DNA of 6,037 bases from Patescibacteria group bacterium (GTDB lineage: Bacteria > Patescibacteriota > Minisyncoccia > Moranbacterales > JAKLHP01): positions 1-6,037 of the forward strand of contig JAKLHP010000054.1 of the NCBI GenBank assembly GCA_022710085.1, in the 5' to 3' direction. A program made the position numbers and the translations under genes. Below, in pieces: positions 1 to 5,432 of the stretch. How positions within the stretch are numbered: position 1 is the stretch's first letter; the number at the start of each line of letters is the position of its first letter. The notes beneath the pieces are model-generated. The model saw only the letters and a program-made list of their open reading frames with translations. It was not told where the DNA came from and did no database searches.

Positions 1-73
1 CAGCTATTCCTATGAATATAAAAATCGACGATCCGATTATTCCTAAATACGTGCAGACTTTTCTTGTGTTCAC
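1..73 (-). CDS. N-terminus of a membrane or secreted protein, cut by window edge
   Basis: A minus-strand reading frame starts at GTG (73-71) and stays open for the 24 codons visible before the window edge. The peptide begins MNTRKVCTYLGIIGSS and continues IFIFIGIA: a short basic N-terminus (R4, K5) followed by an unbroken hydrophobic run from about residue 9. This is typical of a signal anchor or first membrane segment. The start is chosen because a full AGGAGG SD (84-79) lies 5 nt upstream, the strongest ribosome site in the window. A minus-strand promoter (340-368) and a structured leader (92-267) lie further upstream, so the gene probably has a leader of about 260 nt. The family cannot be recognised from 24 residues. 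The start is well supported; the product is unknown. Confidence 0.7.
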   Translation of the reverse strand, partial: MNTRKVCTYLGIIGSSIFIFIGIA

Positions 74-84
74 AAGGTCCTCCT
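63..84 (-). promoter_or_regulatory. Strong SD plus a dyad covering the GTG start codon
   Basis: AGGAGG occupies 84-79 and the GTG start 73-71. The start codon lies inside a perfect 6-bp inverted repeat, CTTGTG/CACAAG with a 2-nt centre (76-63). In the RNA, AAGG and CCTT also flank the AGGA of the SD, so the initiation region can fold into small hairpins. This could modulate initiation or act as a DNA operator; only the repeat itself is observed. Confidence 0.55.
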
Positions 85-91
85 TAAAAGG

Positions 92-267
92 TTTTTCTTT
101 TTCACTAACCCGTAGACAATCCCAGAATTAGGAACTCCGGGGAAGGAACAGTACCGAGGAATATCAGAGCCGAAACCCCAATATCCATGTCTGGGCAAAA
201 AAGTTCCCGGTATTGATGACAAAAGATAGCAGCCACCAATTGTCTACAGGTTAGTAAAAAACAAAAA
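92..267 (-). ncRNA. Large structured leader RNA candidate (alternative: fold-back MITE)
   Basis: Arms 92-120 and 239-267 form a 29-nt inverted repeat with 26 of 29 positions complementary in DNA; the core is ACTAACCCGTAGACAAT at 104-120. Two of the three mismatches (103/256 and 111/248) are C/A on the plus strand, hence G-U pairs in minus-strand RNA. Inside, 186-175 and 170-159 form a 12-bp stem capped by UUCG (174-171). Its five non-Watson-Crick positions are again all G-U on the minus strand. A further 6-bp helix pairs 195-190 with 126-121, and 208-202 can pair with 136-130 as a 7-bp pseudoknot. The element ends 7 nt before the SD of the left-edge gene and follows a minus-strand promoter, so it fits a cis-regulatory leader. 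It matches no riboswitch class I recognise. A MITE with terminal inverted repeats is the main alternative, although no target duplication is visible. Confidence 0.55.
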
Positions 268-339
268 ACAGCCCCATTTTTAACTTTTTTAACGTGTCCT
301 ATGCAGAACACTTAATATAATACAATCCGATGACTTTTT

Positions 340-368
340 ACTTTAGCATACCTTTATTTTTTTGTCAA
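340..368 (-). promoter_or_regulatory. Sigma70-type promoter for the left-edge gene
   Basis: On the minus strand a perfect -35 TTGACA (368-363) is followed, after 17 nt, by TAAAGT (345-340). The latter is a 4/6 -10 box preceded by TGC, an extended -10. The expected start is near 334-333, giving a leader of about 260 nt that carries the structured RNA to the GTG at 73. A secondary -10-like TATTAT sits at 322-317. Confidence 0.6.
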
Positions 369-381
369 ATGGTGATAAAAT
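353..381 (+). promoter_or_regulatory. Weak extended -10 promoter candidate for the ruvB operon
   Basis: TGA-TAAAAT (373-381) is an extended -10 with a 5/6 hexamer. The 17-nt-spaced -35 (353-358, TTTATT) is poor. It overlaps the divergent minus-strand promoter at 340-368, so the two would compete for polymerase. It would give ruvB a leader of about 100 nt with no SD at its end. Confidence 0.3.
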
Positions 382-466
382 GACCTTGTATCTTATTTAA
401 GTGTAATTATCTTCTGTAAATTTGATCAAAGCAGCAGTTTTTTATAGCTAAATACTGAAAATTAAG

Positions 467-474
467 TATAAAAT
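467..474 (+). promoter_or_regulatory. -10 box immediately upstream of ruvB, suggesting a leaderless start
   Basis: TATAAAAT (467-474) offers two overlapping -10 hexamers, TATAAA and TAAAAT. Transcription would begin near 480-482, only 3-5 nt before the ATG at 485. No SD is visible upstream of that ATG, which fits leaderless or near-leaderless translation. No convincing -35 lies 16-18 nt upstream, so support is moderate. Confidence 0.35.
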
Positions 475-484
475 ATTACTTTCT

Positions 485-1492
485 ATGATCACGAATTCCA
501 AAGAACAAATAGAAGACTCTAGTCTTGATAATACGCTCCGGCCTCAAAGTTTCGGGGAATATGTTGGTCAGGAGAAAACCAAGAGAAATCTCGGCATTCT
601 GATTGATGCGGCCAGAAAAAGACAAGAGCCGATTGAGCACGTGCTTCTTTATGGGCCGGCAGGACTAGGAAAAACTACTTTGGCTCATATTATTGCCAAA
701 GAGACAGGGGTCAACATCAGAGTGACATCCGGTCCGGCCATTGAAAGGGTGGGAGATCTGGGTTCGATTCTTACTAATTTAAGCGATGGAGATATTCTTT
801 TTATTGATGAAATTCACCGGCTCAACAAGATGATTGAAGAAGTCCTTTATCCGGCGATGGAGGATTACAAATTGGATATTATTATCGGCAAAGGACCGTC
901 GGCCAGAACTTTGCAACTCGATCTTCCTAAGTTCACTCTTATCGGAGCAACAACCAGGCTAGGTTCTCTTTCTAATCCTCTTCGTAATCGTTTCGGAGTG
1001 ATTAACCGGTTAGATTTTTACAATGACGAAGAAATAGAAAAAATAATAAACCGTTCAGCCAGAATTTTGGATTTAAAAATCGACAAAAAGGGGTCAGGAA
1101 AAATTGCCAAGTGCAGCCGGAAAACTCCAAGGGTCGCCAATAGGATACTCAAGAGAGTCCGAGATTTTGCCCAAATAAACAATCGGGATACTATTGATGA
1201 AGAAATTGCCCAGGAAGCCTTGAAGATATTGGATATTGACGAACTGGGCCTCGAACCTACTGATCGTCATATTTTGGAGACAATTATCAAAAATTTTAAT
1301 GGCGGACCAGTCGGAGTTCAGACTATCGCAGCAGCCACTTTGGAGGAAATTCAGACCATTGAAGATGTTTATGAACCCTACCTGTTGCAGCTTGGATTTT
1401 TGGCTCGTACTTCCCGAGGGAGAATGGTGACGGAAAATGGTTTTCGCCATCTCGGATATGACTATCCGGAAATCCAGAAAAAACTAATCTAA
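485..1492 (+). CDS. ruvB: Holliday junction branch migration helicase RuvB
   Basis: RuvB is the AAA+ hexameric ATPase that, with RuvA, drives branch migration of Holliday junctions in recombinational repair; it acts on chromosomal DNA in the cytoplasm. The 335-aa protein is full length for the family. Visible motifs are Walker A GPAGLGKTT (57-65, K63), Walker B FIDE (106-109) followed by IHR, sensor 1 GATTR (154-158), the beta-hairpin region EDYKLDIIIGKGPSARTL (126-143) that contacts RuvA, the arginine finger in PLRNRFG (R169 by alignment with the E. coli protein), and sensor 2 TPRVANR (R216). The C-terminal winged helix has GGPVG (273-277), IEDVYEPYL (292-300) and RTSRGRM (308-314). Sensor 2 is preceded by SRK rather than the usual RG, a small departure. 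The ATG at 485 gives the usual N-terminus just ahead of LRPQSFGEYVGQ but has no SD. ruvA and ruvC are not in the window. It is the first gene of a three-gene operon; the next begins 10 nt after its stop. Confidence 0.97.
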   Translation: MITNSKEQIEDSSLDNTLRPQSFGEYVGQEKTKRNLGILIDAARKRQEPIEHVLLYGPAGLGKTTLAHIIAKETGVNIRVTSGPAIERVGDLGSILTNLSDGDILFIDEIHRLNKMIEEVLYPAMEDYKLDIIIGKGPSARTLQLDLPKFTLIGATTRLGSLSNPLRNRFGVINRLDFYNDEEIEKIINRSARILDLKIDKKGSGKIAKCSRKTPRVANRILKRVRDFAQINNRDTIDEEIAQEALKILDIDELGLEPTDRHILETIIKNFNGGPVGVQTIAAATLEEIQTIEDVYEPYLLQLGFLARTSRGRMVTENGFRHLGYDYPEIQKKLI

Positions 1493-1502
1493 AACAAGCA
1501 AT

Positions 1503-1721
1503 ATGGCTATTGTCTATCTTTCTTATCTTGTTGTCCTTCTGTTTTTTGTAATTTCAGGAATTTTTATTATTTATCATATAGTTAAATATTCTTACAGCAA
1601 AACCGCGATGCTTTTTACGCTTCTGATCTTTTGTTCAATAATGGGAATTCTGGTTTTCACCAATATTACTTTGTTTTTTACTATTGATTTTAATGATTTC
1701 ATTTCTATCTTAAAACTTTAG
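1503..1721 (+). CDS. Small two-TM membrane protein of unknown function
   Basis: The 72-residue protein is almost entirely hydrophobic. Two membrane segments are evident at about residues 5-27 and 36-60, joined by a short basic turn (KYSYSK). The C-terminus is polar only over its last dozen residues. There is no catalytic or cofactor motif. It lies 10 nt after the ruvB stop and 3 nt before the start of the bPH-domain gene, so it is probably co-transcribed and, by proximity, may work with the bPH protein in the membrane. No SD precedes the ATG (the upstream sequence is A-rich), so translation may be coupled to ruvB. Gene reality rests on the tight operon fit, clear membrane topology and a frame free of overlap; the function is not recognised. 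Confidence 0.75.
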   Translation: MAIVYLSYLVVLLFFVISGIFIIYHIVKYSYSKTAMLFTLLIFCSIMGILVFTNITLFFTIDFNDFISILKL

Positions 1722-1724
1722 ACA

Positions 1725-2318
1725 ATGCCAATGGAGATATTTGATCACAAGAAAATAAGTGAGATCAAGGAAAAAGAAAGGATAATGAAAATAATCCATC
1801 GCCATTGGTTTGATATTTTCAAGCAGTTTATCCTCATTGTTTTTATGTCCCTGATCCTAATTGGCTCCTTGAGCTCCTTTCCCTATTTTTTTTCAGTTCT
1901 TCAGGAGCAGAGTTATTACAATATTTTTATTTTTTTTGAAAACATCTTTGCGATTTTTATCTGGATATTCATATTTTTTGTCTGGATCGATTATTACTTC
2001 GACATCTGGATTATTACCAGTGAAAAAATAATTAACGTTGAACAAAAAGGTCTTTTTATCCGCTCTCTCAGCGAGCTTAAATTTGAGAGGATCCAGGATG
2101 TGACGGTTGAAGTCACGGGAATTATTCCGACCATGCTCAACTACGGAGATGTTTATATCCAGACAGCCGGAGAAAAAGAAAGGTTTGTTTTTCGCCGCAT
2201 TCCTGATCCCTATGCTATCAAGGACATGATAATGGCTCTTCAGAAAGAGCAAATTAAAGAAGAAACCAATGAATTAGGGGAAGTTATTCGCAAAGAGATT
2301 CACAAAGAAATCGCGTAA
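1725..2318 (+). CDS. bPH-domain (DUF304/YdbS-like) membrane protein
   Basis: This 197-aa protein has a basic N-terminus (EIKEKERIMKIIHRHW, 13-28) and two strongly hydrophobic segments (about 33-56 and 66-88). A bacterial pleckstrin-homology-like domain follows at about 90-172. The signature stretch of this family is visible: DIWIITSEKIINVEQKGLF (93-111), then LKFERIQDVTVEVTG (118-132), LNYGDVYIQTAG (138-149) and FRRIPDP (156-162). Family members are membrane anchored with the PH-like beta sandwich in the cytoplasm; their biochemical role is generally unknown. A charged tail (173-197, rich in E and K) is probably helical. The start could be ATG 1725 or 1731 (MPMEIF); neither has a clear SD. 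It is the last gene of the ruvB operon. Confidence 0.88.
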   Translation: MPMEIFDHKKISEIKEKERIMKIIHRHWFDIFKQFILIVFMSLILIGSLSSFPYFFSVLQEQSYYNIFIFFENIFAIFIWIFIFFVWIDYYFDIWIITSEKIINVEQKGLFIRSLSELKFERIQDVTVEVTGIIPTMLNYGDVYIQTAGEKERFVFRRIPDPYAIKDMIMALQKEQIKEETNELGEVIRKEIHKEIA

Positions 2319-2340
2319 AAATATTTGAATAGTTCACTTG

Positions 2341-2410
2341 GCGGTATCAAATCGGGTTTACTCCGTTGAATACCGCGAAGCGGTCCCGCCTTTGGTGGGA
2401 TTCAACGGGG
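2341..2410 (+). repeat. Compact three-way-junction hairpin element before the surface-protein gene
   Basis: Positions 2363-2371 (CCGTTGAAT) pair perfectly with 2400-2408 (ATTCAACGG); 2362/2409 and 2361/2410 extend this to 11 bp. Inside are two back-to-back hairpins, ACCGC-GAA-GCGGT (2372-2384) and CCCGCC-TTT-GGTGGG (2385-2399, one G-U). No unpaired base lies between the three helices. GCGGTAT at 2341-2347 can pair instead with ATACCGC at 2370-2376, offering a switch-like alternative fold. It is GC-rich against an AT-rich background. The surface-protein ATG lies 7 nt downstream. It resembles the mobile or REP-like palindromes of bacterial intergenic regions, but only one copy is in the window. 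Confidence 0.6.
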
Positions 2411-2417
2411 CGGGAAA

Positions 2418-4328
2418 ATGAAAAAAAGAGGAGGAAAAATTTTTCATTTATTTTGGATTCTGTTTTTAACAGCAGGATTTTTTATTTTACCGAAAAATAC
2501 CCGGGCTGATGCCCACATTGTAATAAATGAAATAATGATCGGAGAAAAGAATAATTCCAAGAATGAATTCATAGAGCTTTATAATCCGACCAATGATCCG
2601 ATAAATCTTGAAGGATATAAATTAAAAAAAGAAACGGATTTAGACAAGTTTTATTATCTTGTTAACCCCTCAGGATTTAAAGGAAAAATACCATCCAAGG
2701 GATATTTTTTAATCGCTTCTCCGGATTATTTTTCTGTGGTTAGTGCAGATTTAGCCTATTCGAATAAAAGCAACTCTCTGGCTTCAGGCAACGCAGTTAT
2801 TCTATATGACAAAGAAGATAAAATTGTTGATAAAGTCGGTTTTGGTCTGGCAAAAGATTTCGAAGGATCTCTGCCTGCAACAAGTCCTTCTGATGGTGAA
2901 AGCATTGAAAGAAAAGAAATAGGGAAAGACACAGATGATAACAATAAAAATTTTGAAATCAAAAAAGAGCCGTCTCCTCGAAACAGCAGTTATGGTGTGA
3001 TACCGGAAAAAGAATCGGAGCCTAAGAAATATTCTGATGAAATCAAAATAAACGAGGTCTTTCCAAACCCTAAAGGGAAGGATGACAGTGAATTTATTGA
3101 ACTTTATAATTGTTCCAAGGAAAAGGTTGACTTATCTGGTTATATTTTGAAAGATTCATCCAAAAATGGAAAATATGAAATTCCCAATGGAACCGAAATA
3201 AAACCTAATGGATATTTTCTTATTTATAAAGAGAAGTTTAAATTTGCACTTAACAATTCAAATGAAACTATTTATTTGTTTAATCCAAATAAAAAAGAAA
3301 TAGACAGAATGAATTATGTTGAAAGTGCCAAAGAAAATATTTCCTATAATTTTGATGGGCAAAAATGGCACTGGAGCAGATTTTTGACGCCGGGAAATGA
3401 AAACCGGTTCAATAATCTTCCGACCAGTAAGCTGAAAATTGAAAAGAAAGTTTACAAAAATATGCTGGCAGAATTCAGAGTAAGCGCAAAAGACAAAGAT
3501 AAGGATAAATTAAAATTCGTTTGGGATTTTGGAGATGAGCATAAAAGCTATAAGCGAAATACAAAGCATAAATATCTGAAAAAAGGAGTTTATCAAGTTT
3601 CGCTCAAAATTTCTGATGGAAGTGAGGATATTTTTAAAACATTCGAAATTGAAGTGGGAAAATTTCCGAAATCGGAATTAAAAATTGTTTCAGTAAATGC
3701 TAATCCGAAGGGAAAAGATATGAAGCTGGAAGCTATCGGAATCAAAAATAATTCCAAGAAAAAAATAAATCTAAAGGGATGGAGTATTGCCACTGGCTGG
3801 AAAAATCTATATAATCATCCGATTACCAAAAAATTTGTATTAAAACCGGGAGAAACCAAAGAACTGACCAGAGAATATTCTTTATTTTCCTTAAACAACA
3901 AACAAACCAAGATTGAACTTCGCTATCCTGATGGAAAAATTGCTTCAAAGGTGAAATATAGCAAAAAAGAAGGAATCCAGAATGATGAAACCTACGAAAA
4001 AACTGAAAATGGCTGGGAATGGGTGGAGATGCGGACTGATGCAGACGAAATACGGACCAGCGCGGAAGATACGTTGGAATCACCAGAGAATACGGTGCCG
4101 GAACAAAACGCGGAAAATGATAATCAGGACAATGCTGAAGAAAATAAATCGGAAGAAAAGATACAAGAAAATGAACCGGAACAAGTTGAGGGAGAAATTC
4201 TGGGAGCGGAAACTGTCAAAAATTATGAAAACATTTCTGGTGACAAACCTGTTTCTGGAAATTTTTTCCAAAGAATTTTTTGGAACACGAATAAATTTAT
4301 AAACAATCTGATCAATTTACTTTTTTAA
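2418..4328 (+). CDS. Secreted surface protein with lamin-tail and PKD domains
   Basis: This 636-aa protein begins with a signal peptide: basic MKKRGGK, a hydrophobic core at about 9-24, and a likely cleavage after RADA (29-32). A first lamin-tail-like (LTD) domain covers about 33-150, with INEIM (36-40) and NEFIELYN (49-56). A second, about 208-328, has INEVFPNPKG (211-220), SEFIELYN (224-231) and ends in LTPGNEN. A PKD-like beta sandwich follows at about 340-413, with FVWDFGDEHKS (367-377) and VYQVSLKISDG. A third, weaker LTD-like segment occupies about 420-538 (NLKGWSIA, LRYPDGKIASKVKYSK, GWEWVE). An acidic E/N/Q-rich linker (about 541-592) leads to ILGAET and a hydrophobic amphipathic end (616-636). 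Such architectures in bacteria are usually extracytoplasmic adhesion or envelope proteins; a nuclease domain, sometimes paired with LTDs, is absent. The start is fixed by the signal peptide; only a weak G-rich stretch (2407-2414) could act as SD. A cell-surface role is inference. Confidence 0.88.
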   Translation: MKKRGGKIFHLFWILFLTAGFFILPKNTRADAHIVINEIMIGEKNNSKNEFIELYNPTNDPINLEGYKLKKETDLDKFYYLVNPSGFKGKIPSKGYFLIASPDYFSVVSADLAYSNKSNSLASGNAVILYDKEDKIVDKVGFGLAKDFEGSLPATSPSDGESIERKEIGKDTDDNNKNFEIKKEPSPRNSSYGVIPEKESEPKKYSDEIKINEVFPNPKGKDDSEFIELYNCSKEKVDLSGYILKDSSKNGKYEIPNGTEIKPNGYFLIYKEKFKFALNNSNETIYLFNPNKKEIDRMNYVESAKENISYNFDGQKWHWSRFLTPGNENRFNNLPTSKLKIEKKVYKNMLAEFRVSAKDKDKDKLKFVWDFGDEHKSYKRNTKHKYLKKGVYQVSLKISDGSEDIFKTFEIEVGKFPKSELKIVSVNANPKGKDMKLEAIGIKNNSKKKINLKGWSIATGWKNLYNHPITKKFVLKPGETKELTREYSLFSLNNKQTKIELRYPDGKIASKVKYSKKEGIQNDETYEKTENGWEWVEMRTDADEIRTSAEDTLESPENTVPEQNAENDNQDNAEENKSEEKIQENEPEQVEGEILGAETVKNYENISGDKPVSGNFFQRIFWNTNKFINNLINLLF

Positions 4329-4363
4329 AAAATAAAAAAGAGCCATGTTTATAGACTTGGCTC
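4327..4363 (-). terminator. Rho-independent terminator ending the minus-strand operon
   Basis: On the minus strand GAGCCA (4363-4358) pairs with TGGCTC (4345-4340) around a 12-nt loop. The T-rich run TTTTTTATTTTTT (4339-4327) follows directly. The T-tract lies only on this side, so it terminates leftward transcription from the small-gene operon. It sits at the very 3' end of the convergent surface-protein gene. Confidence 0.8.
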
Positions 4364-4404
4364 AAAGTCTTATCAGTTGATTCTTTAAATTTCTTGGGAT
4401 ATTT

Positions 4405-4446
4405 TTCCCACTCGCAAACTGTTTTTCCAAATAATCTCTGAGTGAG
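4405..4446 (-). repeat. 42-bp repeat, copy A (3' of the receiver-like gene)
   Basis: Identical to 5061-5102 except at one base (G4421 versus A5077). In the minus-strand RNA, CTCACTC (4446-4440) pairs with GAGTGGG (4413-4407) as a 7-bp stem with one G-U around a 26-nt AT-rich loop. It begins 1 nt after the private hairpin of the receiver-like gene and lies between that gene and the terminator. Confidence 0.9.
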
Positions 4447-4447
4447 G

Positions 4448-4478
4448 GGCAAGAGGATAGGATTCTATCGCTCTTGCC
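4448..4478 (-). other. Private 3' hairpin of the receiver-like gene
   Basis: GGCAAGAG (4478-4471) pairs with CTCTTGCC (4455-4448). After one bulged C, GATAG/CTATC extends the stem by 5 bp to a 4-nt loop. It starts 7 nt after the stop codon. No T-tract follows, so it is more likely a processing or stability structure than a terminator. Confidence 0.7.
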
Positions 4479-4485
4479 TCTTGGT

Positions 4486-4962
4486 CTACTTGATACGCTG
4501 AAGCAATGCTTCAACGGCTTTCGGCCAGTTTTTTCCTCTCTTTTTCACTTCTTCTTGCCATCCGCTCCCCTCTTCGAGCCAATCGAACGGCAATCCTAAT
4601 TTAAGCTCATAAAGGAGTGGCCCGATATAGCTATCGTGAATCCAAGAAATTGTTTTTCCGTGATGTCCGTCTTGCTCGCTCTCGTAGCAGTTGGTGCATA
4701 CTACAACAGGTTTCGAAAGACTAATGGCATGAATGATGACCAGGAGGCCGCCAGGAGGAATTTCTGTTGGATAGTTTCCTACGATGTTACTCGGGCAAAA
4801 CATGAGATCGGTTATGATGCCGTCAACTTCAGACATCTTTTCTAAAATCTTAAGAAAAGCAAGTTCTGGATTAATAGCAATACACTCATGTCCAGCATCT
4901 TTTACAGCTTTTTCGGCTTTTTCCAATTCCTGATACTTGTCATCAATAACCATAATTTTCAT
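4486..4962 (-). CDS. Stand-alone receiver-like (REC-fold) protein
   Basis: The protein has 158 aa from the ATG at 4962. This start is chosen because GGAG (4972-4969) sits 6 nt upstream and the sequence then begins MKIMVIDDKYQ, the usual first strand of a receiver domain; the longer open frame upstream is leader. Receiver landmarks are the acidic pair D7-D8, a candidate phospho-acceptor Asp in GIITDLM (D52) and a Thr ending the fourth strand in KPVVVCT (T90). The conserved Lys of the fifth strand is not obvious. The segment NCYESEQDGHHGKTISWIHDS (91-111) is unusual, with two adjacent His. There is no output domain, only a short basic C-terminus (139-158). Phosphate-responsive signalling or a degenerate sensor is possible; no kinase is nearby. 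It is second in an operon behind the zinc-finger-like gene. Confidence 0.8.
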   Translation of the reverse strand: MKIMVIDDKYQELEKAEKAVKDAGHECIAINPELAFLKILEKMSEVDGIITDLMFCPSNIVGNYPTEIPPGGLLVIIHAISLSKPVVVCTNCYESEQDGHHGKTISWIHDSYIGPLLYELKLGLPFDWLEEGSGWQEEVKKRGKNWPKAVEALLQRIK

Positions 4963-5060
4963 GCTTTTCTCCTTTCCCTGCCTCTTTGTCTCTGCCGCGG
5001 CTGCGGAATATTGGACCTTTGAGGACTTAATAGGAAGTAATTTTTCAATGTACTTGTGGC
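4963..5060 (-). promoter_or_regulatory. Leader of the receiver-like gene, related to the neighbouring leader
   Basis: This untranslated stretch aligns with the leader of the upstream gene (5433-5504). Shared blocks in minus-strand order are AAGTACATTGAAA, CCTATTAAGTCC, a short ATTCCGC block and, next to the start, AGGCAGGGAAAGGAGAAAA containing the SD. A 4-bp CCGC/GCGG hairpin (about 5022-5011) is present here only. No promoter was found inside it, so the gene probably depends on read-through from 5580-5608. Confidence 0.6.
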
Positions 5061-5102
5061 TTCCCACTCGCAAACTATTTTTCCAAATAATCTCTGAGTG
5101 AG
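5061..5102 (-). repeat. 42-bp repeat, copy B (3' of the zinc-finger-like gene)
   Basis: This is the second copy of the 4405-4446 repeat, 41 of 42 bases identical. It starts 2 nt after the private hairpin of the zinc-finger-like gene and ends at the leader of the receiver-like gene. It has the same CTCACTC/GAGTGGG stem. Here ATTATTT and AAATAGT in the loop can also pair, a helix weakened in copy A by the single base difference. Confidence 0.9.
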
Positions 5103-5104
5103 AT

Positions 5105-5132
5105 GTGAGAGAAGTGTGTCAACCCCTCTCAC
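5105..5132 (-). other. Private 3' hairpin of the zinc-finger-like gene
   Basis: GTGAGAG (5132-5126) pairs perfectly with CTCTCAC (5111-5105) around a 14-nt loop. It starts 6 nt after the stop codon, almost the same spacing as for the receiver-like gene, but its sequence is different. No T-tract follows. Confidence 0.65.
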
Positions 5133-5138
5133 CTGAAT

Positions 5139-5432
5139 TTACTTAATCACCTCCTTTTCTTCGAATTGATCAAAGAAATTTTCTTCCGGAATTAGTTCTA
5201 ACTGATTCGGATCATCTTTTATTGACCAAGAAAAGTTCATCCTGTTTACGAAAAGATCTTGAAGCTCATTTCTGCATTCCCAACATGTGCAGTAATGAAG
5301 AACAGCTTTGATGTGCTTATTTTGCACCAAATGACGATTATCTTGAATTAAAAAAATACATTCCGTCACACATTTTGTTTGTCTGTTCATAATTTTCTCA
5401 AAAAGATTCTTTTCAAATTCTTTTATCTCCAT
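5139..5432 (-). CDS. Small Cys/His protein with an anti-sigma-like zinc motif
   Basis: The protein has 97 aa from the ATG at 5432, chosen for AAAAGGAG (5445-5438) lying 5 nt upstream; a longer frame from 5459 has no SD and is leader. The middle reads LHYCTCWECRNEL (45-57). H46-x3-C50-x2-C53 followed by RxEL is the spacing of the zf-HC2 zinc-binding anti-sigma fold. C48, H40, C21 and C25 could supply further ligands. The protein is soluble, with a charged N-terminal helix (1-19) and an acidic C-terminus (73-94); there is no membrane segment. A cytoplasmic zinc-binding regulator is inferred from the motif alone, and no sigma factor gene is in the window. It is the first gene after the 5580-5608 promoter. 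Confidence 0.7.
   Translation of the reverse strand: MEIKEFEKNLFEKIMNRQTKCVTECIFLIQDNRHLVQNKHIKAVLHYCTCWECRNELQDLFVNRMNFSWSIKDDPNQLELIPEENFFDQFEEKEVIK

Noticed and set aside
121..160. Resemblance of CCGGGGAAGGAACAG (plus strand) to the SRP RNA apical domain
   Set aside because: The loop would have six bases rather than GGAA, the internal loops are 4 and 7 nt instead of the SRP pattern, and wobble evidence points to the minus strand.
105..311. 68-codon minus-strand open frame starting at a GTG
   Set aside because: It runs through the inverted-repeat RNA element, has no SD and no recognisable protein character; the helices explain the sequence better.
3982..4302. 106-codon plus-strand Lys/Arg-rich frame within the surface-protein gene
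   Set aside because: It is an out-of-frame reading of the acidic E/N-rich tail; the basic composition is a by-product of A-rich codons.
4636..4845. 69-codon plus-strand open frame
   Set aside because: It lies wholly inside the receiver-like gene on the other strand and lacks an SD.
4963..5073. N-terminal extension of the receiver-like protein (37 residues)
   Set aside because: The extension covers the conserved leader and part of the 42-bp repeat; a good SD precedes the internal ATG at 4962, where the receiver fold begins.
4405..5102. CRISPR array or integron attC sites
   Set aside because: There are only two repeat copies about 650 bp apart with genes between them, and no GTTRRRY/RYYYAAC core boxes or integrase are visible.
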